This document shows, in pieces, positions 25,101 to 39,526 of a DNA stretch of 64,000 bases. The notes below the pieces were generated by a model. That model ran no database searches and was not told where the DNA came from. It was given only the letters and a program-made list of their open reading frames with translations. Position 1 is the first letter of the stretch, and each line of letters opens with the position of its first letter. The stretch comes from Anoplolepis gracilipes (lineage: Eukaryota; Arthropoda; Insecta; Hymenoptera; Formicidae). A program made the position numbers and the translations under genes. The stretch covers positions 9,619,001-9,683,000 of the forward strand of contig NC_132974.1 of NCBI RefSeq assembly GCF_047496725.1. The letters run 5' to 3'.

Positions 25101-28100
25101 CCCTCTACGACATAAAAGCGTAACATACAACGCAAAAAGTCCATAAAAATAGCGGGAGACCAAGTCCCCTACTTTTTCTCGTTAGACGACAAAATCGATC
25201 GCCGTGCCACGTGTTCGCTACGTCACTCTGGCTGGAAGAAGCATGAATTAAAAATAATCACACTTGCGCCACAACACTATTATCGATACGGAATTGGCGG
25301 TTGTTTGGACGATTCCGTATGTCTGCCGACCGCGGTTTATCTCGTAACCACGCAACAAGAAAGAAACGATATTACTATGATGGAGAACACACAGGGGCAC
25401 GCAAACACGAGATCAAACAAAAGGGTAGAGCAATGGCGATCGAACGATGGATATTGCCGCCAGCAAACGTTGGTCCAGTCTCTTGAATCAGATTTGCGCG
25501 TGGATATCTGCTGGATGTTGGATTGGTCCATGGACCGACTTACTCAGTAGCTTTCGCAAAGGGCATTCCAATGAAGGTAGGGCTCAGTGTCTCGGTGTAC
25601 ATCTCCATTCCGGTTCCACGCAGGTAGTCATTCTGCCAAGCCTGCATATCGGGCGACTGGTACCAATCAACCAACCATTTCTAAATCACACGCTCCTATG
25701 CATGTACGGATTGTGCGCGTATGTCCACAGTGAGGTGCCCGTGTCCGGCTATTTCCGGACGTGTCACACAATGTGACATGACGCGACGCGTAGATCTCGA
25801 GTCGCTTCCGCGTTTGCATTTTCCGCGATGTGAGCGACCATGCATAATGATGACCGTGCAAGAGAATTTAACGAATTGCGCGAATCACGAGACGAAAAAT
25901 TATCAGAAATGACTTTATCGGATTCTGAAGATATCTGTTAGACAAAATTTTGTTGGTGCGCTTGAATCCGAGTGATCGCAAGATCTCGATTTCGTGAAAG
26001 GTACAACAGCGACTTTTTTTCTTTTCTCTTTTTATACGCGATCACTGTGAACAGCCTGATTGTAACAAAGACCTATACGAGGAATTGCGTTCAGACATGC
26101 ATAGATTAAATGGCAGACAAGTGAACTGCCAGAGAATGACGATTTACTGACCGTCTTAAAGGAACGCATCGCGAAGAGGTTGGCCATCATTGTGCTAAAA
26201 CCAGGCGCGAGACAGGATTGTGCGATGAAACCTAGTTTCAACTCCGCCAGGCATATGACATCGTCACCCTGCTTCCAATCCCACGATGGAATGTTTAGTA
26301 AGTAGGCCTGCAACACACGATTCGATTGACATAATAAGAGATAGTCGTCGGTAGAAACGTATGATGTTGCAACACAACATCAGAAATTATCTAATCCTTG
26401 CAATAGAAAATGTATAGAAAACAAAAACAATTCTCGGTAAAATAAAGTTTGAAAAAAAATGAATGTCAATATGTATATATTATACGTTCTTTGTATTTGT
26501 AAATTGTTCTTTGCTTGAAACAAAATTTATTTCCGAGCAACAACTCGACAACGGTTACCTTGTTGTGATACTGCATTAATTGAATGATAACGCGAATGTC
26601 ATCCGAGTAGTTTTTAATAGAGATGACGCGCATGATGTTCGCCGCGTCTTCCGCGTCCGGATCCTGGCAGTATTTGTTCGCCAGTACCAAACATGCATCC
26701 GCTTCATGTACCTAAAAAGCATCGGAATAATTCATTTCATGTCGTCCGTTGCTTTATTCTGTAGTCAATTAATAGATAGGAAAAATGTATATTGGGCAGG
26801 ACGTTGGTCTCAAGCGATAGCAAAATAGAGATTGCTCTCTACGCGTATATATTCGAAAAATAGAATAGAGCGTAAAAGTAAAAAATATTACTCAATTAAT
26901 CAATCAAATCGTCACAACTAATAAAATCTTACTTAAGAGTATTTATTTAAGAGACAAGCAACTAATATAAAACGTATATTTCGCGATCGTCGCTACGAAA
27001 TCAATACGTAAACTACAACTAAATCTATGATTTGTATTCGGGAAATTATTTCCTCTCACAATTAATATAATATATGGATTTTTTCAGATTGGTAGAATTA
27101 CATGATGAATGGAAGACATCATCGGAGACACAATACAGGGTGAAACAGAATATTTGCGATATAAAAGATATCATGGAAAAATATGCATCTACAATATAAA
27201 AGTCATATAAAAGCATTCAATGAGACAACAACGACTACTTGGTATCGAAGATTCGCACGGCTAATGGAATTGTTCGCTTCACGGGGAATGGACAAGGCAG
27301 ATTAAGTTAGTCGAACTTAGGAAAATTTAGTATCGAGTCTGAATCCCATCAATTTACTTCGGCTTCACGCTTGATTTAATTATCAATTATTATTTATGTA
27401 TATTAATAAACAAACAAATTTAGGATTCTAGAATTTCTCATCATAATTTTCAGATGCTCAACTCAAACTCTCAATATTAAAATAAAAATTACTAATAAAA
27501 AATATTTAACAATGTAAATTTTTTTCACTTAACATAAAATATAAAACGAAAATAGCAACGGAACAGTAATATGTATATAAATTTTTTAAATTTTCTTCGT
27601 GCGCACCTTCGACGCAGTCGCACGATAATTCGAATAATGATCAAAGTATGAAAGCGAGCCTCTACGACACATTCCTTGGATATGCAAACCTTATCGATCA
27701 TCGGGGGAGGAGGTCGTTTCATCTAAGTCTATACATCTGAATAATGGAGAAGCGCCTCTATCTACATGCTAATCTATCGGCTAACAAGACTTGGCATTAA
27801 CCTCGATGTGAAAAAAACTATACAAACAGTCAAAGAGAACGTACCGTCCCGTCTTCGTCAATGCAGGATCGATACATTTAACAGATATCATGATCGACTA
27901 TCTCATATACATATATATGTGTGTGTCTAATATATACATTTATATATATTAGATACTAAAATTCTCTCTAACAAAAATTATCGTCTGAAAAGTAATCGTC
28001 TGGTGAACCAATCTCGCCACGAGAATAACACGGGCACTTACCCACTTGGGTCGACAGCAGGCATGGGTCTATCCGGTGGATGCAATACAACCTTAAAGGG

Positions 28101-30200
28101 ACTTTTCTCAAATAAATGGATATATGCATAAATGGGTATGTCCGTGTGTGTACGTGTCTACATGTCTATGTGTCTATGTAGGAGAAATTGACGTTGCTTT
28201 CCTCTCGGATTTGCTGCCGGATATGTATAGATAGAAAAAAAAAAAGAAACGAGATAGACGGAAAGATAGATAGATAGGTATATAGATAGATAAATAGATA
28301 GACAGAGACTATTAGATCGGGGCGACGTTACAGAGACAAACATAGGACCGAATATCGAGTTTTGGTCGTGGGGGCTCTTAGGTCTGCATTCCCAATCCTT
28401 TTAAAACCTCGCGGATAATTGATTGAATTCGAAACCAACTATCGCAAATTGACGAGACACGAAAGCGGACGACAGCGTACAGAGACTCCGGTAGGAGTAT
28501 CATGTGACATCGTCAATGTATGTATATACGAGCATAAAGGGAAACATACAGGCAACAAACATCCTGGAACAACAGCGTTTGTTATCGGCACAACGTCAGT
28601 TCTCGAACGTCTACCGATCGCCCACGGTAACAGCCATGTAACATCACTACTTTCATTGACTTTTTTTTTTCCACGCGAACACAAATCATGTAATCCGCTC
28701 ACATCGCACTGTATAAATACCTTTTCAAATCTTGGTAAATTTTATATACGTATACAATTAGGGTATATGTGCGATGCATATAAATATTTTTTATTTTAAA
28801 CATACAAAGAGTATTCACAATTTCGACTAAACATTTTTCTCTTTTCTGTTAGAATTTACATTACAAACTTGAAAAATGTTTGAAAAATATTATAAAAAAT
28901 ATTGGAACAATAAATTTATACATATAAAATAACAAAATTTAAATTTAAATTTAAATTTTTATAAAATTACATGTACAAATCTCTCAATATATTTAATTCG
29001 TTAAAATAATAATTCTAAATATAAATTTAAATGCGACAATAAAATGCTGGTACCGTGCACGTCGAAATATGACGAGCCGACGGGCAACAAGTCGAACATA
29101 GAAAAGGAAAATAGAGATATAGTAAGAGTAAGGGGGAGACGACTCGAAGGTTGTTAGGTATATATTATATATCATATATATATACGGATTTATAACGCGC
29201 ATATTTTTTTTGTATCGAGGAGGTAGATTGTTCGGTCATGGTAACAAACTCACCTTAACCCGCTGTAGATCAATCGGGTTCATGATGGTCCCCTGAAAGA
29301 ACTCCACGGTGGTGAAATGCCGCTTGAATAGTCCTTCCAGTTCGAGATCAGGTGGTTTCCTGAACGGATCCGACAAAACGATACGATTCTCTTTATAAAT
29401 AACATTCACCTCAGATGTCGACGGGCGCCTTTTTTGCAAGAATATCGTCGAGTAGCGGACCGAGAATGGTCGGCGAAGATTTCATTAAAAACGTAAAGAA
29501 GTAATACAAATTCATCGTTCACGTGCTCGTGACCTTTGAGGGAAAACTTACACGTCACGTTGTGTGTATGTGTGTGTGTGTGTGTGTTACTAATTCACCA
29601 AATTCATCGATTTTCATTCTAACCGAACAAATAATATACGGTAGAATCGTAAGCGATCACCCTCAAAGGAAACGGGAACGTTAAAACGTACAATAGTAAG
29701 TAATAAATCTCTAAGTAAGTCTCTACTGCACGCTGAGTCGGCTCCATAGCTCAATACAGCATACCATGCAGTCGCAGGCGGTTGCTTTCTACGTAAATAT
29801 AGATAGATATGTATGTATGTATATCTTTCGGCCGTCCGGTGCCGCGTCGTTTTTGTATTCACGATACGTATTCTCGAAAGCGCTTACGGTCAGTGTGCCG
29901 TGAATCCCGATATAGTAAATTCTAATAAAAATCCTCGAGCTTGCCGAAAAACTGATGTATTCTTAATTGTGCCGCACCGGACGGTTCGACAGTTTTCATG
30001 AATGAAAAAAGAGAGAGCGAAAGAGCGAAAAGAGAGAATAAATCTAAAAAATGTAGCGAACATTGGTATGATTCGCAGGTGTATTCGTATACGCACGAAT
30101 CACTCGCAGATGCGAGTTTCTATAAAAAATAATGCAATTATCAACGTGAGACTGCATGACGTGACATAAATATATGTAAATATAGATAATATATATATGC

Positions 30201-30237
<37 letters not shown>

Positions 30238-31046
30238 CATAAGTATATATTTATCGATCGACCATCACACGGCGTGTTATACCCAGGCGAATAACCGTGT
30301 AATAACCTAAAGAACTGCAAGGAAACAAGAAGCGCGAGCGGCCACGTGGAGGGCATTGATGGAGGGTTGGTTGGTTGGTTGGTTGGTTGGTTGGTTGGTT
30401 GGTTGGTTGGTTGGTGAAGGTTTTTCGTGTGTTGTTCTAGGGTTCAGGGTACCTTGACGCGCTCCAGATCCACGGCATTCATCATGGTGCCCTGAAAAAA
30501 CTCCACGGTCGTGTAATGCCTCTTCAGAAGACCCTCCAATTCGAGATCCGGCTCTTTCCTGAAAACACAAACCACCCCTTACGACTATAGCGATCAGACT
30601 GCACGAATGACCGCGCATGGAACGTGATCTTCTCGTTTATCCTCTTTAAACTCCACGATATTGAACGTCAATGGAAAGTCTCTGTTTGTCATTTGAAACG
30701 CTGCTGAAATGACGAAGTTTTACGATCGATAAGAAACGCGGAGCTAATGGAATCTGATCGCTTTTAGTCGTCTGGCGACAGAAAATCTCTCGATCGTCGA
30801 AGGGCGACGTATACTCACCACGAAGTCGCCAACATAAAAATAAAATATTATTCAGCATGAAAGAAATAATAAAGAAACAAGATGATAATATTTGAAAGAA
30901 ATATAAGCGATTGGATTCTACTAGAATCAAATACACAAACCTCTATTGCCTGTAAAATTACGTGTCATATATAAAATGAAATACGAGTGTAGTTATTATT
31001 CATCTGTGTCAACCGATAACACAGATGAAATTAATGATTTGAAAAT

Positions 31047-31094
<48 letters not shown>

Positions 31095-31528
31095 TGTAAT
31101 TGGATGTGTGAGATAAATTTCATGAAATATATTCACGTCAAGTGATAACCCTTTCGAAATCATTCGTAATGTCAGTCAGTTGATAAACGCAACTCGGTAA
31201 TGTCGAAAGGATTAAACGACGTCTGATACAAGTCGATAGAAATGTCAATTTTATAAAAACACTGGTCATACCTATGCAAGAAGACAACTTCTACGTCGAC
31301 GTCTTCGCGATCCTCGTGTAGGAAATCCTTGAGGAAATGCGAGACCGATTCGTAGGTGATGTGGCCGCACACAACAATATGTCTGTCAACACAACGAACA
31401 TATTAGATTACGTTCTTATTAGAGCGATATTGATAAATGATATAGGAAAAGAAAGGGAAACTCTCAAGCAACTACTATATACACGCTCTATATAGTATAT
31501 TAACTGCCCTAATATATTAAAAAATTTA

Positions 31529-31579
<51 letters not shown>

Positions 31580-34544
31580 CATATAAGTTCTTCCCTTTCT
31601 GACCACAACTTCTATTTACTTTAATTTTCCTTTTACCGAATAAGTTTTTCGTCATATATTTTTCAAAGTATATATATATATATATATATATAAATTGATA
31701 AATAGCAAGGAAAGAGAAGAACGAACATTGATACTCGAATTACATATTTTTTTTCTCTTTGTGCCATTTTAGTCTGCTGCCACAGTGAAATTAAACTCTT
31801 CACTTTACTTTATTAAATTATGGTAAATAATGTATTTATACAATTAATTATTTATTTCAATATATATACTAACTTAAAAAAAAAAGACATAAATTGATAT
31901 TTTTAATTTACATTTTTCAAGAAATTAAATTTCCATTAATTCTAAACAGCGATACACTTGGCAATCGAATTTATTTAATTTACAAGAAAATATTATTTAT
32001 TAAAATAATAAAAAATAATAAAAACTATTCGGCACTTAAATAACGCGCGCATTGTGCGCATATCCGTTTGTGTGAAATAAATAATAAATTAATAGGAGCT
32101 AAACTTACCACAAAATTGTGCTAGGAATTGGAATGATTCATTTTAACCATTTAACGTAAACGATACACACACACACACACACACACATACACACACACAC
32201 ACACACACACATACCTATATACATGATAAATTAGTAGCGTTAGGTATACGATATATATACAGAGGTTAATACTGACAAGTGTCTGGTCAAATACGCACGA
32301 GTGCAGGCTCATTCGTGTATTAGTTATTGCGATATACGTCAAGCACAAAAGTCTCTTCTACAAGTGTGTAATTTCTACGTGCTGCGTGTATATATATATA
32401 TATTAATACATGTTAATAATGACATATACATATATATTTTTCTATTTCTAGAAGTGTGTCACCGTAACAGGTAAGATTGGTGGTGCCTAAAAATAATCAG
32501 CAGACTTGCAGAGGAAAAATAGCAGAGTTCGACCGTGATCATTCCATGCTTAATGTCTTCTACCCGGTGACGTTTGACTCCATCGTAAACTCAGTTTTGC
32601 CTTATCGTGCAATTTCCTTTATTACGCGCAACAACAAAAAAAGTCTCTCCCATAATGAGAGGCCACGCAACAGGCGCTACTGAATTCGATGTGAGCCCAA
32701 TGTCCACTGTTAAGATTACTTTCACTCTAATATACGGACCTGACGCCATGTAGTACGTGTCGAAATGTGAGTGTCGTGGATGTGAAGAGTTGTTTACAAG
32801 TCGTTTATGTGTCAACCGTTACGAGAGTTGAGTCGGATTAAAAAGACGCAGGGGTGCGTGTCGCGAATCTGTCACAAATCGAATACGCGCGTCGTTCGAG
32901 GAAAATCGAACGCTTGTATAACGAGATTCTGTGTTTGGTTTTCTTTTTTTTTTTTTTTTTTTTTTTTTTACCGTACTTAACATGAAATTCTTCACGTAAG
33001 CGTGCCTACCGAACATTTCGATATCTCCATGCCTTTATGCGCTCAGGCCATTTAATTTATTAAGCCCACGATGCGTTTCGGTTAAATCGAATTAATTCAT
33101 TAAGTCAGTATCTGATGAGCCGCTCCATTAAAAGTTAAAATGACCAGTATTAATATAATATTGATGAGAAACGGCACGCAATACATATGATACTGTGTTA
33201 TATAGTCCGTTATAACAGACAATGAAAAATGATAACGTTAATCGATCCGCGAAAGATTTATCATCGTAACAAAGCTTCCCTGGATTAATATCGTACACAA
33301 GTACTATACGCGGATATTCTTTCATCAACCGTGGGCACATGTGATCGTATTCGAATAAAGTGCTCGAACAATGATGCGATCAGCAGCGTGTTATTGTTGT
33401 GTAGCTTCCATCTTACGAAAGATCATAGCCATATTTGCGCTAGTTGCGAATGACAGTTGAACTGAAAAAAAAAATATCTATCGTCCCAGAACTATGTCGT
33501 TTCGGCCCACCGAGGATGTCCTCAACCAGAATCCCTGAGCTTATGCATGACCAGCAATCTCTCAGTGCACGTGTTACTTAATAAGTATCTTCTTTTCCTT
33601 TTTCCCTTTTTAAGGTTTATAAATGCCAAAAAAAAAAACCGATCGCATTATTACATATTGTCTAAAACATCAAGGTTATTACACTGAAGTGATACAACAT
33701 TAGGTTATATATGTATGTATATATATATAATATATGCATTCTCAATATATTCGGATAATGCAGGGTACATGCTGGGCGTTAATCCCTTGCACTCGGAGAA
33801 AAATACAGCTCGATATATATCAAAGCGCGCGGTTCGTTTAACGACAATAAAATCATTCGACCGTGACATCTCTCTATCGAATAATTAACTCAAGACTCGT
33901 TAGGCAAATTTACAAACCGCGGCTTATTAGCACGACGCACAATTGTTCGCTCGATACAAAGTTGTCACATATACATTTACAGCGAATTACGTTATCTGTG
34001 TTCCGCCTCAATTTAGATTCCCCCGAGCTTCACGATCGACACAACAATTACAATGTTAATTAATTAATAGAAGCGACTAAGCGTATGAAATTGATCCGGA
34101 CACACTGCGTTCTGTTAAAATCCGTTTGAGATTCGCGCGATTTATTCAGCAGAAACATAAAACCGATTAAATGTCTCGCGTAACATCTATGACGGTGATC
34201 AACAAAGTATCTCGATATGTACTATTCGCAGAAGATTTTTCGTATAATATTCGCTCTATATTCGTATTTTATATTTTATGCTTTATGCGTACATCAAGCG
34301 CGATAAGCCGTATTTGTCCCAAGTGCGATCGGTGTGAACAAACAAGCTAACACCAGTTGCTGGGTGTGGTAAGTAGGTCCGTGGTGGCAGACGGGCTGGC
34401 TGGTTTATTGAGAGGTTTTTTGCTGATAGGCTAGTGTGTGTTATTGAGGAATGTTTTTGGGGCAGCGGCTGCACTAAGGCCGACTGACAACTAGTGCAAT
34501 GAGCTGGTATGGAACTGCGATTTTGCGATGCTAACACTGATCTC

Positions 34545-34589
<45 letters not shown>

Positions 34590-37500
34590 TATATATAGAT
34601 TTATAAGAAGGACTTGTCGGATAAAAAAAGGGATCTTTCTTGATGGAGATTAATGTTTGTACGTGCTTCTATTGGAAGATTGTGCATTCACAGGAGATAG
34701 ATTCACGAGAGACCAGAAAAGAAACTATCGTGTATATGTACGTGTGTGTACGTATGTCAGAAAAAAAGTGTACAGAGGCGTATTAGATATTGATGCTATA
34801 TGGGTAGGAAGTGAAAGTGGAGATTATATTGCATTTCGTATACGAGAGGATGTCCTAGGTATAATGACAAAGGAAGGGGAAGAAGGGGCTCAAATCAAGG
34901 AAGATAATTGGTTGGTTGTGTCTCTCACCTGCGACCTCGCTCGTTCTTCAAAGTGCCGCCATACTTGTTTCGCGTCCCGATCAGGTCAATTATCTCAGGG
35001 ATACAACTGGCGAATATGGCCTACACCACGTAATAGAACAGAACACAACACTCGCATCAATACACTTGTGTGACAGGATTGATAGTAGAATTTACTTTCG
35101 CTTTTTTCTTTTTTTTTTTTTTTTACATGTATCTTGTTCGATCGGTCGGCTTTAATTTTTCTGTAATATCATATTTTTTTTATGTCGTGTCGTGATGTTT
35201 TGGGTCGTTAATAATCGTCGTATGCAGTAATTGTCTTTTTCCTTTTCGTTTTCGTTAAGCGACAAAGAGGGAAAACACTTGCATTTATAAAAGAACTCTG
35301 AGATATTGGCTCGACTAGCGAATTACGCGACTCATAGACATGATTGTCGATACTGTATCGCTATACGCGTATTATTTCTCCGCGAATTGTGTGTTGGTAA
35401 CGAAACACATTCCAGATAAAAGGGCAGAATAAATAGGTTTACCTACACCTATACAGATCCTACACACCTAGACCTAACGAACGTAACACTACGTGTACCG
35501 ACATGTCTACCTAATCAATTGATTGAGAGCTATTTATATCCACGTTCTTTCGTAATAACACATTATTTTTATGATATTAATCGCATCTTGTCATTCTCAC
35601 TAAAAGGTTCTTTTTGCGTCGACAAATGTGGTACACACATTAGATCTTTGAAATATTTTTATTGTCTGTCTTATTTTTTTCTGAAAAAAAATCTCTGTTC
35701 CTAATTCGCCCTGTCTTTTAAATTTTTGCCACAAAACATATATTTATATTTAATTTTCAAAAGAAATTAATAGTTATGTATTAATACGTGTATCTTATTT
35801 TTGTGATGTTTGTGAAACTTGATAAAAAATATATTAAAAGTTTGTACGACGATATATATTCTGTCAGAAAACGAATTTTCAAATATTTGCTTTCTCAATT
35901 TGGATTAAATGTTTACGCGCACACGTAAATAGATGTTTTACATATAAATAAAGAAAATTTTTATCTCCCCTCCTGCTGCTAATACATAAACATCTGGAGT
36001 TTATTTTTTTGAATAAATTTTTGAAATATTAGAAAAATCATGAAATTATCAAATATCTTACTTTGTTTAAGAGAATAAAATAATTAAAGTATTACATTCA
36101 TATTGTATATGATCACACACACATTCATAATATTACAATACAAAATCCGAATTCTAATAATAGATTCTAATAATCAAGCATATCAAAATTTAAATTGTCA
36201 AAATCGAAATCGTTTTTTTATTGTAAATTATTGTAAATTATTTTAAATTGTTTATGTAGACGCCTCTCTTGTACTCATTTAAATAAATTATTATCTATTT
36301 AAATTAATTAAATTATTAATAATTAATTTAGATTTCTCTCTATTAAATTATAAAATAATTTTTCCAGTTTGTGATATATTTAGCTCTTTGTGTTTTTGTC
36401 AATCAATTTTAACGCATAGATGCGAATAAAGGAAACAAATTAATGGAATAAAGGGCCGAACTCGTATTAGAAGTCTAGTTAGAGAGCCTTGTTAGAGTGC
36501 CTGGTTAATATTAATCACTCGTTCACACTAGCTGACGATACAATCGACACAAGGCATAATATATACGCAAGAATATTACATATGTATCTTCAAAACCTCG
36601 AAGAAAAATGTATTTACATAACGATAAAGCTATGCTACAGCACACACATTAATGTTGATCTCTTTCTTCCTTCTCTCAAAGCAAGTGTACGATACACTCG
36701 CTGTTTTTGGTATGAAAATATATTCCTTTCAAGTTTATCCTGAAATGCTGAAAATTTATCCGCAAAGATCATCGATGGACTATTCAGACAAAATCAGAAG
36801 TATATCGCTTCACAACATTTTCATCTCATTACCTGCTAAATATTATTTTTATTCTTGTTGAGCAATAGTAATAATAATATTGCAACATTATATAATATTA
36901 TTATTAGAAAGGAAAACGCGTCAATCTGCCGAACGAAGAGGATCTGATCGCGCAAAGCGGTGCGTCTGCGGCAACGAAGTCTGTGAGCGCATTGTAATTG
37001 CATTGTAATGCAATGCTAATTTGATTCGAGCGGCTAATATTTTCGCCGAAACAGATTTCGCGTTTTGCGGTAATGTTTCTCAAGACATATGCGTCGATCT
37101 ATACTGTGTAACTGTGCTACTCCCATTTCTCGATTTGTGGCCACACGTGGTGATGCGCGTAGCGTGTTAACGGGGTGATTGCGACTGAGGTTGTAATGTT
37201 CCGAGCGAGTTACATATATATCCCTATCCGTCGATGCGTTATATCCACGCATATATAATACGCAGGACGATCGCCCCATACGTTTCCCCTGCGTATGCGC
37301 CTGCACGTGTCGCGAATACGTTACCCGCGTGTCATATGGAATGATGTGAGGTATGCTCGATGTGACCCAAGCTAAACTACCTGTGTGGCCCAACAGTGGG
37401 ATCGTGAGTCGGCGCTTCGCGGCGAATGGCGGCAAGACGGGCGTAGATCCGATCAATTTTTCATTCGCGCGTCTCGGTCAAAAGGTCATAGACGCTTCAT

Positions 37501-38254
37501 TCTCAACTACACACGCTCCCGATATTTTTATACAGTACTACCAATAATGAAATCCGTTAGGTCGGACAAGGTGACGTGCATCGATATCAAATCTATTATT
37601 ATACACACTGTCGTTTATTATTCTATAAGCTAAACAGCTTGAATTAAAACATAATGAAAGTTATTAAATTATCTAAACTTCAAAAACAGAAATTAAATTT
37701 CCTTCAGATTTCACTTCTATTATTCCTATACTATAATATAGAAATTGTAAATAAAAATTGGATTTTGCATTCCGTTTACTTATCAATTTATTTGTCCGCC
37801 ACTTCCATCGAATAACAGATTTCATACGACAATCTACTTTATTTTTGTACGCGATTCTCAAGAAAATACAATCGAATATTTCCCTCCGTTGATTTTCGCA
37901 CATTAGTAGAAATACCGCCTTCGCCGGGTTACGTTACTCAACGTTGTATGTGAATACAGCGTCGTGTGTCGCAGTCAGACGTGCAATTTCTACTGATAAA
38001 ACCGCTAAAGAGCGGCCGTATGTGCCTACGTCTGTACCCGCTACTGCTGCGCTATTTCAAATGCCAAAAATCGTGTCAAGCCAAGAGAAAAGTTCCGATT
38101 GAACCGGAGACGATTGCCCTCCTCGCTCGAACGAGGAAGGGTTGTTCTCTCTCTCTAAAGGCCATTCCGCACTGGGGGGAAGAGGGGATTGATCGCCTTT
38201 TGACAATCTACAGACTAACCAGAACACTATCGCATGCCACCAAGAAACTCTGTG

Positions 38255-38300
<46 letters not shown>

Positions 38301-39430
38301 ATATATAGACAGATAATAGGTAGACAGATAGATAGATAGATAGATAGATAAAGATAGATAGATAGATAAAGAGAGGAGGAACGAGATAGAAAGTGATAGA
38401 AAGAGAAAGAGAGAAAAGAGAAATATATCCATGATTTGCTGGCACTCTCTTCTCGGAGATCAATTTCACCGAGCATGATTGAGTTTTCTTCACTCGTAAA
38501 AGTAGTATTCTTTCATCTCTACCTAACGTCACGCTGACACAGTTCTCATTTTAAAGATATTAAATATAATTAAAAATGGAAGTGTGCCAATCAACTCGTC
38601 GAGAAGTATCAGCATTATCCGCAACTCGCTGCTTCACGGCTGTTTCCGCATATTTTGATATCTATGACGGATTGTTAGAATATCTATATTATATTTAACG
38701 TGAAATGTTGTATAAGAGCGTTTATCCTAATTTAGGATAAACAAATATTTGTTCATCAAGCAAATGTCATTATGTACAATCATTTAAATACATAGTCATT
38801 TAACGGAATTATTTTTATAGGGAGATATTACATATATATATTTAAAGTATGTGGAAAATAAAGAACTAAAATTTCCTACCTAAAGCGACAAAAAAAAAAA
38901 AGACGTATCTGCATTGACTTGTAACTTGAACATTTTACAGTCAAATACAGCTCATACATTAATAATATTAACATCACTCGCGCGTGCAGAAAAAACGATA
39001 TTTTTATGTGACATTCATCATCAATATTAATTGCATAATGCAATATACGTGTAATGGGAAAATAAATAAAATGGCGCGCGCTACCGTGTCGGTGAGCGAC
39101 CGTTAGCTAATCTACACGGTAACTAGATTACCGGGATACATTATGCACGCAATGTAAGTCAACTCTCCGCACCTAGGTAACCAACCTACCTCTAATCTCG
39201 TTATAACAAAAAGCAAACCGATGTGTTCAATATAAAAATATGTACATATCGTTATAAGCATAGAGCGCCTATAAAGAAAAATAATACATGATGTAAAAGT
39301 AAACATAATCATTTAGTATATCTAAAAGAATCTTATATAGATTTCAAGATACTGAGAATGAAGTAGTCATTAACAAAAGGGATATGAGGAGAACAAACTA
39401 CTTTTTATGTGACCGTGCGATAAAAGGCAA

Positions 39431-39526
<96 letters not shown>

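Larger units (their letters stand above)
29360..30452 (-). other. slo intron between the two 106-nt alternative exons
   Basis: This is 1.09 kb. It holds a GT tract at 29560-29586, an AG tract at 30205-30235 and the 51-nt GGTT (CCAA in the transcript) repeat at 30365-30415. Confidence 0.85.
31383..34928 (-). other. slo intron between S6 version 3 and RCK1 start
   Basis: This is 3.5 kb with TA tracts (31534-31572, 31669-31691, 34548-34583), an interrupted CA tract at 32165-32213 and a T26 tract at 32944-32969. No additional exon was recognised. Confidence 0.8.

Noticed and set aside
28419..28799. 126-codon plus-strand open frame.
   Set aside because: Composition and lack of any domain suggest a chance frame; the opposite strand is open as well.
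31534..31691. TA tracts considered as an AT-rich origin or hairpin terminator.
   Set aside because: Simple microsatellites typical of insect introns; no other supporting signal.
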